Below, in pieces: positions 17,958 to 26,286 of a stretch of 64,000 nt of DNA. The stretch covers positions 1-64,000 of the forward strand of contig JAKSMQ010000003.1 in the NCBI GenBank assembly GCA_024400565.1, written 5' to 3'. A program made the translations under genes and the position numbers. The notes under the pieces are model-generated. The model was not told the DNA's origin. It searched no databases and worked only from the letters and a program-made list of their open reading frames with translations. Positions within the stretch are counted from its first letter, which is position 1. Every line of letters starts with the position of its first letter. This stretch comes from Bacteroidales bacterium (GTDB lineage: Bacteria; Bacteroidota; Bacteroidia; Bacteroidales; P3).

Positions 17958-19355
17958 TTATTTGTCCTGTTCTATGTGTCGCAGAACCACCCTGCAGTCG
18001 TAGTTCTGGCGTATGTAGGCGGCCATTCTTTCAGCGCAGTAAACCGACCTGTGCTGACCTCCGGTGCAGCCGAAGTTTACCATCAGATGATTGAATCCGC
18101 GTTCAATATAGTTCTCTACAGCAGGACAGACCAACGCTTTTACATGGTCAATATAACGCTCCACCTCAGGCTTCTCCTCCAGATAGTCAATAACAGGCTT
18201 GTCCTTTCCGTTCAGCATCTTATATTGCTCATAGCGTCCGGGATTGGGTAAAGCACGGCAGTCGAATACAAAGCCGCCGCCATTACCGCTCTTGTCTGGT
18301 GGAATGCCTTTCTTGTAGGAGAAACTGAACACTCTGACCGTCAGCTTGTCCTCGCGGGGCATAAAGTCTTCATGCTGGGCAATGGCGTTCCACACCTTGT
18401 TGAGCTCTGGAATATCGATGGGGAACTGATGCTTCTTGAGTACATTCCTCAGGTTGGCTACAGCCAAGGGAATACTGCGTACAAAGTAGTCTTTCTTCTC
18501 GAAATATCCTCTGTATCCGTATGCACCCATGGCCTGCATCATACGAACCAGCACATATCCGTAGAACTTGCTTCTGAAAGCATCCTTATCAATGTGTACA
18601 ACCTCAGACAGTCGGTCTATGTAATAGTCAAGCAGCAGCCCTCTTATCTCGTCGGGAATCTCGCTCTTGGCGCTATACAGCAGCGCTGCTACATCGTATT
18701 GGGCAGCACCTCTTCTTCCGCCTTGGAAATCTATATAGTAAAGTTCTCTGTCAGGTGCAATCATGATGTTACGTGCCTGGAAATCCCGGTAGAGGAAATA
18801 GGAGCAATCCTCTTCGAGCAGATAGTTGATGAATCTGCTAAAGTCGTTTTCAAGTAATTGTTCGTCAAAGGGGATGTAAGCCAGCTTTAGAAAATAATAT
18901 TTGAAGTAGTTCAGATCCCATTGTATACTCTGACGGTCAAAATCCGAACGGGGATAAGCATAGGCGAAGTCCAGGTCTCGGCATCTGGTCTGCATGAGGA
19001 CCAGGTCGTTGAGTACCCGTTTGTACAACGCTATCAGTTCGTCGTTAATGTCTTCTCCCGATTTCTTCTTCTGGGTCAGGAATGAGTATAGTGTAGTGTC
19101 GCCCAAGTCTTCTTGCAGATAAATCGTACGATCTGCATTGACAGCATATATTTCGGGCACACGGATGCCGCGTTCTTTCATCTCTTTGGCATAGTAAAGA
19201 AAGGCTTCATTCTCTCTTACGTCACCATTGACAGCAGCTATGCAGCGGTGTGTCTCCCCCTCCAGACGATAATATTGACGGTTAGAACCATTGGCTGAGA
19301 TGGACGAAACCTTTATGCAGGATTCTCCCGACCATTGTTCAAAAAGTGTCTCCAT
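17958..19355 (-). CDS. APH-like sugar kinase fused to a RapZ C-terminal domain
   Basis: A 465-residue two-domain protein. Residues 1 to about 320 have the aminoglycoside-phosphotransferase fold of AmgK-type cell-wall sugar kinases: catalytic loop YRDFQARNIM near 189 and Mg-binding YIDFQGGRRG after it. Residues about 335-465 match the C-terminal half of RapZ: FSFSYKKGIP, FDCRALPNPG and NFGCTGGQHRSVYCAERMA. In E. coli that half of RapZ senses glucosamine-6-phosphate. A kinase acting on, or sensing, amino-sugar metabolites is therefore inferred. It follows the rhomboid gene by 27 bp in a mutL-rhomboid-kinase operon. There is no MurU-like nucleotidyltransferase beside it. Confidence 0.8.
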   Translation of the reverse strand: METLFEQWSGESCIKVSSISANGSNRQYYRLEGETHRCIAAVNGDVRENEAFLYYAKEMKERGIRVPEIYAVNADRTIYLQEDLGDTTLYSFLTQKKKSGEDINDELIALYKRVLNDLVLMQTRCRDLDFAYAYPRSDFDRQSIQWDLNYFKYYFLKLAYIPFDEQLLENDFSRFINYLLEEDCSYFLYRDFQARNIMIAPDRELYYIDFQGGRRGAAQYDVAALLYSAKSEIPDEIRGLLLDYYIDRLSEVVHIDKDAFRSKFYGYVLVRMMQAMGAYGYRGYFEKKDYFVRSIPLAVANLRNVLKKHQFPIDIPELNKVWNAIAQHEDFMPREDKLTVRVFSFSYKKGIPPDKSGNGGGFVFDCRALPNPGRYEQYKMLNGKDKPVIDYLEEKPEVERYIDHVKALVCPAVENYIERGFNHLMVNFGCTGGQHRSVYCAERMAAYIRQNYDCRVVLRHIEQDK

Positions 19356-19382
19356 ATTACGATTGCTATTAGATAATTTGTT

Positions 19383-20198
19383 TTAGTTCCAGCGGTTGAA
19401 ACTCTTCTTCCTCCAGTATAGAATCAAGACGATACCGAATAACATACCTCCCAGATGTGCAAAATGGGCTATACCATCGCTGGTGCCGGCTATACCGTTG
19501 TAGAGTTCAATAAGACCATAACCTATTACAAACCATTTGGCTTTGATGGGAACAAGGAAGTAGAGGTATATTTTATTGTTGGGAAACATCATGCCGAATG
19601 CCAGCAGCAGCGCATATACAGCTCCCGAAGCGCCTACGGTAGGAACGGCGGCTTTGGCATCGACCAGGCTTTGTACCATAGCGATACTTCTTTGCGAGTA
19701 GTCTATACCACCTTTCCATTGACTAACCACCTCCGAAAGAACCTGAGGGTTGTATAACCCACGAAATGAATGCTGGCAGAGCTGAATGAAATTGTCGGGG
19801 TTGGGGTCTTGTGCATAGAGGTTGACAGCATTCTGTGCAATTTGGATACCGATTCCGTTGACCAGGGTATGTGTCAGACCTGCACCCGCGCCGCATATCA
19901 GATAATAGAGCAAAAATCTCTTAGTGCCCCAGTAGTTCTCCAAAACGGTTCCAAACATCCAAAGCGAGAACATATTAAGGAAAATATGGGCGAAACTGCC
20001 ATGCATAAACTGATAGGTGAGGTATTGCCAGACTCCGAAATGACTGCTTTGGACGGAATAAAGAGCCAGATATTCATCGAGATCATAGCCTAACGAATTG
20101 TGAACTACAACCGTTGCCAGATAAAAGAGCACGTTGATGATGAGCAGGTTCTTTACGCCTGAGGGTAATTGGCTGTATCCTTGGGGAGAGTATTGCAT
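19383..20198 (-). CDS. Rhomboid-family intramembrane serine protease
   Basis: A 271-residue polytopic protease with about six or seven helices. Catalytic serine lies in GASGAVYA (Ser about 191) and catalytic histidine in AHLGGMLFG (His about 248); the substrate-gating HGSFAHIFLNMFSLWMFG stretch is present. It cleaves membrane-spanning substrates within the bilayer; substrates are unknown. An insertion of about 50 residues between the third helix and the serine helix is longer than in E. coli GlpG. It lies 15 bp after mutL and 27 bp before the kinase-RapZ_C gene. Confidence 0.9.
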   Translation of the reverse strand: MQYSPQGYSQLPSGVKNLLIINVLFYLATVVVHNSLGYDLDEYLALYSVQSSHFGVWQYLTYQFMHGSFAHIFLNMFSLWMFGTVLENYWGTKRFLLYYLICGAGAGLTHTLVNGIGIQIAQNAVNLYAQDPNPDNFIQLCQHSFRGLYNPQVLSEVVSQWKGGIDYSQRSIAMVQSLVDAKAAVPTVGASGAVYALLLAFGMMFPNNKIYLYFLVPIKAKWFVIGYGLIELYNGIAGTSDGIAHFAHLGGMLFGIVLILYWRKKSFNRWN

Positions 20199-20213
20199 AA
20201 TGGTTATTGTTGG

Positions 20214-22064
20214 TTATTTGAGTTTTTCTTCAAGTTCAGTTTCGTTCAGTATGTACATGATCTTTTTGCCGCTGGGCGAGATATTGGGACATTGGCACGA
20301 GAAGAGGTCGGCCAGAAGATGCTGTATTTCTACCGTCTTGAGTGCCGTGCCGCATTTTACTGCCAGCTGTCGTGCTAGCGACAGGCAGAGAATCCTGTCT
20401 CTGTCGGCAAACTTCTGCATCACACCGCCCTTGTAGTCTGCCAGCATCTGGTCAAAGATTGATTGGAGTTGGGAGTCCGCAACATCAGGCGGGGTGGCCG
20501 AAACCACAAATGTGCCCCTGCTCGAGGCCAGCGGTTCGATGGCAAAACCTAATCGTCTCAGGTCTTCGACCATCTCATTCATCAGTTCTCTGTCAGAGGG
20601 AGAGAAAGTGCAGTTGACAGGGAAAAGAAGCTGTTGTGCACCCGCGGGTGTCGTCATCTCTTTCCGATTCATGAACTGCTCGAAGAGTATGCGCTCGTGA
20701 GCACGTTGCTGATCAATAAAGACTACTCCCGATCGTAGTGTAGTGACGATATATTTGCTTGCGAAACAGAAGGGAGACGACTCTTCCGTCGTGCTGATGG
20801 AGGGCGTCTTTGCCTCTATGGGCATAGGTTCGGAAAAGTCGAGTTGAGATTCGGTCTCAGGCGTGGTGTCAAAGAAATGTTCCTTAGCCTCTATTGTACG
20901 GGGTGAACTGCCTGAGTCGGAGCGGAAGCTCGATCCGGAGTGGAAACTCGATCCCGTGTTGAATGGGTTGTAGTTGGGGTTAAATGATACCTTAGGTTGG
21001 TCAGGAATATATCCTGTAGGGGCAGGGGAGAGGTCAAGGCTCTCGGGCTGGTCGAAGGTGAGTTCGGTGGCTAGGTCAAACTGCCCAATAGCCTTCTTTG
21101 TAGCCGAGCGGATGATGGCAAAGAGTGCATGCTCATCCACAAAGCGAACCTCGGTCTTGGTGGGATGTATGTTGACGTCAATCCTCGAAGGGTCTACCTT
21201 GATGAAGAGGAAATAGCTCGGATAGGTGCGCTCGGGTATCAGGTCGGTATAAGCCTTCTCAACGGCTGCTCCCAGCGCCAGATGTTTGATGTAGCGTCCG
21301 TTCACAAACAGATACTGTTCTCCGCGGGTCTTTCTCACATGTTCGGGCTTCCCTACAAAACCTTCTACGCTGACGATATCGGTACTCTCCTCAACGGGGA
21401 ACAGTCTTTCGCTGGCCCCCATTCCGAATATGGAGGCAATTCGCTGTGCTTTGTTTCCGGCCTTGAGGTCGTAGAGTAACTTCCCGTTATGGTGAACGCT
21501 GAATGCTACATTATAGTTGACAATGGCTATTCGGCGGAATATCTCGTCGATATGAGAAAATTCAATGGTATCTTTCTTGAGGAAGTTTCGTCGGGCAGGG
21601 ATGTTGTAAAATAGATTGCGTACGGCGATGGAGGTGCCTGCAGCACAGGTGCAGGGCTCCTGTTTCTTGACGTCGCAACCTTCTATTACCACACAGGTCC
21701 CCAGGTCGTTCTCGTGTTGTCGTGTGCGTAACTCTACCTGGGCTACGGCTGCTATCGAGGCCAGCGCTTCCCCTCGGAATCCCATAGTGCGGATAGCAAA
21801 CAGGTCGTCGGCTTTGTGAATCTTGCTGGTAGCATGGCGCTCAAAACAGAGTCGGGCATCGCTGTCGCTCATGCCACATCCGTTGTCAATTACCTGAATC
21901 AGCGTACGTCCAGCGTCTTTCACTATCAGCTGTATCGAGGTCGCACCGGCATCGATGGCATTTTCCACCAGCTCTTTAACGGCAGATGCTGGGCGGTCGA
22001 CAACCTCTCCGGCTGCAATCTGATTGGCTACACTATCAGGAAGTAGATTGATGATATCGGACAC
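20214..22064 (-). CDS. mutL: DNA mismatch repair protein MutL, with degenerate endonuclease motifs
   Basis: A 616-residue MutL. The GHKL ATPase N-terminus is intact: VANQIAAGEVVDRP, IDNGCGM, GFRGEALASI, and HPTKTEVRF. The C-terminal dimerisation domain has DQQRAHE at 451-457 where endonuclease-type MutL has DQHA(X)2E, so the metal-binding His is Gln. The usual terminal CPHGRP is CPNISPSGK. Both changes point to a MutL without the nicking activity. It lies in an operon with the upstream symporter (33 bp) and the downstream rhomboid gene (15 bp). Confidence 0.95.
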   Translation of the reverse strand: MSDIINLLPDSVANQIAAGEVVDRPASAVKELVENAIDAGATSIQLIVKDAGRTLIQVIDNGCGMSDSDARLCFERHATSKIHKADDLFAIRTMGFRGEALASIAAVAQVELRTRQHENDLGTCVVIEGCDVKKQEPCTCAAGTSIAVRNLFYNIPARRNFLKKDTIEFSHIDEIFRRIAIVNYNVAFSVHHNGKLLYDLKAGNKAQRIASIFGMGASERLFPVEESTDIVSVEGFVGKPEHVRKTRGEQYLFVNGRYIKHLALGAAVEKAYTDLIPERTYPSYFLFIKVDPSRIDVNIHPTKTEVRFVDEHALFAIIRSATKKAIGQFDLATELTFDQPESLDLSPAPTGYIPDQPKVSFNPNYNPFNTGSSFHSGSSFRSDSGSSPRTIEAKEHFFDTTPETESQLDFSEPMPIEAKTPSISTTEESSPFCFASKYIVTTLRSGVVFIDQQRAHERILFEQFMNRKEMTTPAGAQQLLFPVNCTFSPSDRELMNEMVEDLRRLGFAIEPLASSRGTFVVSATPPDVADSQLQSIFDQMLADYKGGVMQKFADRDRILCLSLARQLAVKCGTALKTVEIQHLLADLFSCQCPNISPSGKKIMYILNETELEEKLK

Positions 22065-22097
22065 TTTTCTTTCTTACTTTATATAAATTATCTATTA

Positions 22098-23585
22098 TTA
22101 ACGTACCTTTTGCTCCTTTATTGCTTCAGGAACTAAAGTTTTTCTTTTCCACCCCATCAGACAGACTGCCAATCCGGTTCCGAATCCCCAATAGAAGGAG
22201 TCTGCAGGCAGATTCAGCATCTGTGCTGCGAGCAGCGCAGCGGTACCCGAAATCATGGATGCCAGAGCAAACCGGCGGCTTATCCGTTGGGGGAAGAACA
22301 AAGCGCATGTCAAAGGTATCAGTACGGCTGTAGCTCTCAGTCCCAGAGAAAGAAATCCCAGGTCGTTGATAAAGGATTTTGCAACCAGCAGCGATATGGC
22401 CACGGCAATCAGCAGTAGTACGACGATGATGACCCGCAGCTGGCGCAGACTCTGACTCTTCTTCTTTCGGAGTGGAGCCAGAATGTCTCTGTTGATGATG
22501 GTGGCACAGCCCAAAGCAAGTCCGCTGCCGCCTCCCACAATGGTTACAAACAGCGTCCCTAGGACCACTCCGCCAAAGAAGGGTGGCAGGTGGTGGGTAA
22601 TGAAAAGCGGAAAGGCCTGTACCGACGATTGCATCACGCCCATCCCTTCAGGCAGGATTCCCCCAATCTGTTCCAGCTCTGCAGCCGTAATGTAGTGAGC
22701 TCTCATATACATGCCTACTAAGGTGCATGCCGCTCCGATGGGAGGAATGAGACAGGCGCAGAGAATACCGCCTCTGCGCGAGGCACCAAGCGACCTCCCC
22801 GCCCAGATGCCCTGAGCATAGGTCTGAGTGGCCAGAACTCCGAGTGCCAGCGACAGGCAGCCTCCCATGTCTTTGAGTGGTCCGCGGGCAAAGAGATTGG
22901 CATACCGGCTGCTGATTACCTCTTCGGGTGCGGTTCCCTCCTGGAGGGGAATGTTGGCAAATAGTGTCTCTATCGAATGGAGCAGACCACTCAGACCGTC
23001 GCTATGTCTCCATACGAATACTCCGGCCACGATGCTGGAGATGTAGAGCAGGGCCATCTTCACGATACCGCCGAGTCCGGCCCCCCACAGACCTCCGAAT
23101 ACGACATAAATCATCATGAGTGCAACGGCAGCAAGGGCTGCCCACAGATACCTGATGGGCAACAGCGTGGTGAGGAGGGCCGATGAGGCGATTATCTGGG
23201 CCACGATGCTGATGAAGATTCCTATCAGGCAGAGTGTCGACCCCACCACCTCGGCTTTGTGACCGTATTCTCTGGCAACTATTTCCAGAAGGGTGCTGCA
23301 TCCTGTGTCTCTCAGCGGTTTGGCATACATCACAGCCAGCATCAGGCATCCTATTGCTGCTCCTATGGTAAACCACCAGGCGGAGATGCCGAAACTGAAA
23401 GCCAGCTGTGCTGTCCCCACCGTACTCTGTCCGCTGACAATAGTGCCCATAATGGCTCCACATACAACCCATCCGCTTGCACGTCCGCCTCCTGTAGTAA
23501 AACTCTCGGCGTCCTTGGCCTTTCGTCCCGATAGGATTCCTATGCCGATAATGAGTGCTATGGTAAGTATCAAGCCTAAGATCAT
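22098..23585 (-). CDS. Sodium:solute symporter (SSS family)
   Basis: A 495-residue transporter with about 13 membrane helices. The N-terminal SGRKAKDAESFTTGGG loop, then GTIVSGQSTVGTAQLAFSFG with the conserved Gly-rich first core helix, are typical of the SSS family. A GGGSGLALGCATIINRDI segment marks the later core helices. It imports a solute with Na+; the substrate is not predictable. It is the first gene of the symporter-mutL-rhomboid-kinase operon, and a terminator separates it from the upstream OmpA-like gene. Confidence 0.85.
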   Translation of the reverse strand: MILGLILTIALIIGIGILSGRKAKDAESFTTGGGRASGWVVCGAIMGTIVSGQSTVGTAQLAFSFGISAWWFTIGAAIGCLMLAVMYAKPLRDTGCSTLLEIVAREYGHKAEVVGSTLCLIGIFISIVAQIIASSALLTTLLPIRYLWAALAAVALMMIYVVFGGLWGAGLGGIVKMALLYISSIVAGVFVWRHSDGLSGLLHSIETLFANIPLQEGTAPEEVISSRYANLFARGPLKDMGGCLSLALGVLATQTYAQGIWAGRSLGASRRGGILCACLIPPIGAACTLVGMYMRAHYITAAELEQIGGILPEGMGVMQSSVQAFPLFITHHLPPFFGGVVLGTLFVTIVGGGSGLALGCATIINRDILAPLRKKKSQSLRQLRVIIVVLLLIAVAISLLVAKSFINDLGFLSLGLRATAVLIPLTCALFFPQRISRRFALASMISGTAALLAAQMLNLPADSFYWGFGTGLAVCLMGWKRKTLVPEAIKEQKVR

Positions 23586-23640
23586 GGTGGTAGTGCGATA
23601 GTTTGTGGAAGTATGGCTGGTAGTATTTGTGGCAAAGCAA

Positions 23641-23667
23641 AGACGGGGTCTTTGCCCCGTCTCGTTG
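23641..23667 (-). terminator. Terminator of the OmpA-like gene
   Basis: A perfect 8-bp stem AGACGGGG / CCCCGTCT (23641-23648 with 23655-23662) with loop TCTTTG. On the minus strand TTGCTTTG follows. Confidence 0.65.
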
Positions 23668-23695
23668 TTGTTCTTTATTGATTGCTGCCGAGCCC

Positions 23696-25006
23696 TTATT
23701 CAGGGTTGATGGCTGTAATTATCAGTTCTGCCTTGATGTCGCGGAAGGCCTGTCCTTTGTTGAGGGCAGCAGCGGCGGCACGCTTGATTTCGTTCTGGGT
23801 CATACCGGCAATGGCGATACGGTCTGAACTGATACCGTTTCTTACAAAGAAATCCTTCACGGCCTGGGCTCTGGCTATAGACTGCTGGATGTCGCGCTCA
23901 ATGTCGATTCCGTAGCTCTGAACGTAGGCTTTTACGGTAAAACTGATACTGGGGTGAGTGCGGAACATGCTGACATAGCCGGAGAGAACGGTGTCGCTTT
24001 CGGGCAGCAACTGGGCGTTGTCGTCAAAATAGATGTCATTGATGGCAAATTTGGTACCCTTGGTAGCCTTGTTGAGATGGAAACGCATCAGGGTGTCCTC
24101 TTTGAAGATGTTGGAGTTGAACTCTTTGTGAACAGAGAAATATCCGTCTTTCTTGGCATAGAGGCTGTAGGTGAATCCGGGAACGAATTTGATATGACCG
24201 CCACGGAATTTGGGGTTCTTCACGATGGGGCGGTTGTCGGTGTTCTTTTCAAGGATAAGCAGGTCGACTTCGACGTTTTTCTTGATGGTAGGGTCGTAGA
24301 AGAGAACCATAGGGTCAAAACTCTCGACGGTAATACCCACCTTGATGGTGTGGCCGGCAGCACCAGTCTTGTTGTCAAGGGCGATATAGTAGACCTCGCC
24401 TTTTTTTACGGGGATTGATTTCAGGAAATTGCCCGATCCGTTAGCGCCGATAAAAGTCTTTGTGCCCTCGGTCGACATACCGATAACGGGAGATTTGACA
24501 GCGGTGTCGATAGCGGCGAGATTAGAAGCGATGGGCTTTACGCGACCCTCGATGATGCGGTTAGAGAAATATTCATCCGTGTAGCGGAACAGGAGAAAAT
24601 CGTAGTCATCCTGGGGGTTGGTGGGGGTGATACGGATATCAAGCATACCGTTGTAGGGTACCTTGAATTTGTACCATACCGAATTGTGCTCGTACTGGAA
24701 TACGTTGGGGTTATTCTTGTCGGCCATTACATCCTGGATGCGTCCGCCTCCTTTGGGAGCGGTGGTAGGACCGAAGGCAACGTCGGGCTCCAGCTGGATA
24801 GCAAATATGCAGTCGTTGCTGTTTGCGGGGAGTTCGACCTCTACAGGCTTGGGCTTTCCGCCAGCGGGATTCTTCTTCTTGTCGTTCTTGCCCGATTTTG
24901 TAGTTTTAGTGGTTTTCTTTCCCGAAGAGGACTTCGATTGAGCCTGAACATCGTAGGCACACATCAATAATGCGCCGACCAGTAATAAGGTGAACAAGCG
25001 TTTCAT
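23696..25006 (-). CDS. Secreted OmpA-domain envelope protein
   Basis: A 436-residue exported protein with a signal peptide (cleavage after about AYDVQA, residue 22) and a Lys/Ser/Thr-rich linker to about residue 50. A beta-sandwich follows (about 60-230) in which SVWYKFKVPYNGMLDIRI resembles pre-peptidase C-terminal domains. The C-terminal part (about 320-430) has the OmpA-like layout: INDIYFDDNAQLLPESDTVL, then IQQSIARAQAVKDFFVRNGI. It probably binds peptidoglycan in the periplasm and links it to the outer membrane. A full Bacteroidota promoter lies upstream. The next gene is divergent, across the 11-mer-repeat spacer. Confidence 0.75.
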   Translation of the reverse strand: MKRLFTLLLVGALLMCAYDVQAQSKSSSGKKTTKTTKSGKNDKKKNPAGGKPKPVEVELPANSNDCIFAIQLEPDVAFGPTTAPKGGGRIQDVMADKNNPNVFQYEHNSVWYKFKVPYNGMLDIRITPTNPQDDYDFLLFRYTDEYFSNRIIEGRVKPIASNLAAIDTAVKSPVIGMSTEGTKTFIGANGSGNFLKSIPVKKGEVYYIALDNKTGAAGHTIKVGITVESFDPMVLFYDPTIKKNVEVDLLILEKNTDNRPIVKNPKFRGGHIKFVPGFTYSLYAKKDGYFSVHKEFNSNIFKEDTLMRFHLNKATKGTKFAINDIYFDDNAQLLPESDTVLSGYVSMFRTHPSISFTVKAYVQSYGIDIERDIQQSIARAQAVKDFFVRNGISSDRIAIAGMTQNEIKRAAAAALNKGQAFRDIKAELIITAINPE

Positions 25007-25080
25007 AGCGTTGTGTTTTAGTTATTTATGCTATACTTATTTCAATACACGATGGCTTGTTGGGCCATAGTTTTACTTTG

Positions 25081-25109
25081 CAAATATACACAATTATTTT
25101 AACCTACAA
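25081..25109 (-). promoter_or_regulatory. Bacteroidota promoter of the OmpA-like gene
   Basis: On the minus strand TTG (25109-25107) and TATATTTG (25088-25081) are separated by 18 nt, close to the phylum consensus. The predicted leader is about 65 nt. Confidence 0.65.
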
Positions 25110-25420
25110 ATAAAAAAGGCCGAAATATTTCCCCGTTTTGGCAATCTCGCGCATCAAAAATCGGATTAGTGGTGCCTCCTTGCCACCATATATTTCCCCA
25201 TACATAAGAATGGCTTTGTAGACAAAAACATAGATAAACCTCCTTTAATGGGGCTCTCTCTGAAGCTGTTTCGCATCTTTAGCATCTGTGTGATAAAGGT
25301 TTTCCTTGTGAGCAAGCTCTCGGAAAACTTGATCCCACATCTGCGAGCCCCATCAAAGGCGATAAACCAAGATAAACCCTGGTCTCAATTCCAGATGCTG
25401 ATATGAATGATATTATACAC

Positions 25421-25490
25421 AAGAATAATTTATGAATTAATTTATGGATAATTTATGGACATTCGTGTTGCGCCGCAGGCTTTATTTTTT
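25421..25490. repeat. Direct repeat of about 70 bp, copy A
   Basis: Runs from AAGAATAATTTATGAATTAA to TTGCGCCGCAGGCTTTATT. A second copy lies 126 bp downstream at 25547-25616. The two differ at only a few positions. Confidence 0.9.
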
Positions 25491-25546
25491 ACATGAATTG
25501 CCATGAATTAACCATGAATTTTTCAAAAATAATTTATTGGCTTAAG

Positions 25547-25616
25547 AAGAATACTTTATGAATTAATTTATGGATAATTCACGGGCATTTATGTTGCGCC
25601 GCAGGCTTTATTCTTT
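25547..25616. repeat. Direct repeat of about 70 bp, copy B
   Basis: Copy of 25421-25490 with the same start and the same terminal GTTGCGCCGCAGGCTTTATT. It directly precedes the 11-mer array beginning at 25617. Confidence 0.9.
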
Positions 25617-25770
25617 GCGTCCACCTAGCGTCCACATAACGTCCACATAACGTCCACATAACGTCCATATAGCTTCCACCTAGCGTCCACTTAGCGTCCC
25701 CCTAGCATCGGAGTAGCGTCCCGAAACGAGCCCGAAAGTGGACGCTAAGTGGACGCAACAGGGACGCTAC
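25617..25770. repeat. 14-unit array of 11-mers (GCGTCCACNTA), last units inverted
   Basis: All units keep 11-bp phase. Positions 25617-25704 are eight clear copies of GCGTCCAC(C/A/T)TA, 25705-25737 three degenerate units, and 25738-25770 three copies in reverse complement (GTGGACGCTAA and variants). A 17-bp perfect inverted repeat pairs 25683-25699 with 25740-25756. The same element recurs at 54289-54389. No coding potential is supported. Confidence 0.93.
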
Positions 25771-25940
25771 CCTGTGGCAACAGGCTGCCGGCCTATACAG
25801 AACCCTGCAGCAACGGAACACCAAATCCTTCTCCCCGTCTGGCTCCAAACCACCTCGAAGGACATCGGAGAGAAGGTCAGCTCTAAGGTAACAGCAGTCT
25901 GTTCCCAGTCCCTATCCGGTTCCCTAAACAGATACTATCC

Positions 25941-26006
25941 AAGTTCAACCCAAGCCGAATCCAAGCCGAACCCAAGCCGAATCCTAGTCAAACGTAAGCC
26001 AAACAC
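25941..26006. repeat. Six 11-mers of the AAGCCGAAYCC family
   Basis: Six units in phase: AAGTTCAACCC, AAGCCGAATCC, AAGCCGAACCC, AAGCCGAATCC, then two diverged ones. Confidence 0.85.
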
Positions 26007-26049
26007 AGGAAAATTTTAGGCAAATGGCAGGTAAGAATAAATCAACCCT

Positions 26050-26146
26050 GGCCGAATGGTGGCCGAACCCAGGCCGAACCCAGGCCGAACGTAGGCCGAA
26101 CCCAGGCCGACAGCCATTGCCAATAGCCGAACCCAGTCCGACAGCC
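26050..26146. repeat. 11-mer array of the GGCCGAACCCA family
   Basis: Positions 26050-26115 are six units (GGCCGAATGGT, three of GGCCGAACCCA, GGCCGAACGTA, GGCCGACAGCC). A 9-bp break follows, then two more units at 26125-26146. It shares the core GCCGAAYCC with 25941-26006 but is out of phase with it. Confidence 0.88.
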
Positions 26147-26286
26147 AACAGCCAATGGCTATTAGAGCATGAATCTGATGTGGCGACGGGCTGTTTTGGG
26201 ACGGAAGAATTCATTTTTTATTCTGTTATTTCAAAATAATTATTAATTTTGCATTTCTTTAACTGAAAAATTAAATCATTCAAACT

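Larger units (their letters stand above)
25110..26286. other. Long non-coding divergent spacer
   Basis: About 1.2 kb between the divergent OmpA-like and outer-membrane barrel genes. It holds a 70-bp direct repeat and three 11-mer arrays (listed separately). The rest (about 25140-25420 and 25771-25940) has no recognised feature. Short open frames through the arrays are repeat artefacts. A TAATTTTG box at 26244-26251 probably is the -7 element for the downstream gene. Confidence 0.75.

Noticed and set aside
25738..26239. Open frames of 93, 76 and 71 codons in the repeat spacer
   Set aside because: Their sequence follows the 11-bp repeats and has no plausible start or family similarity.
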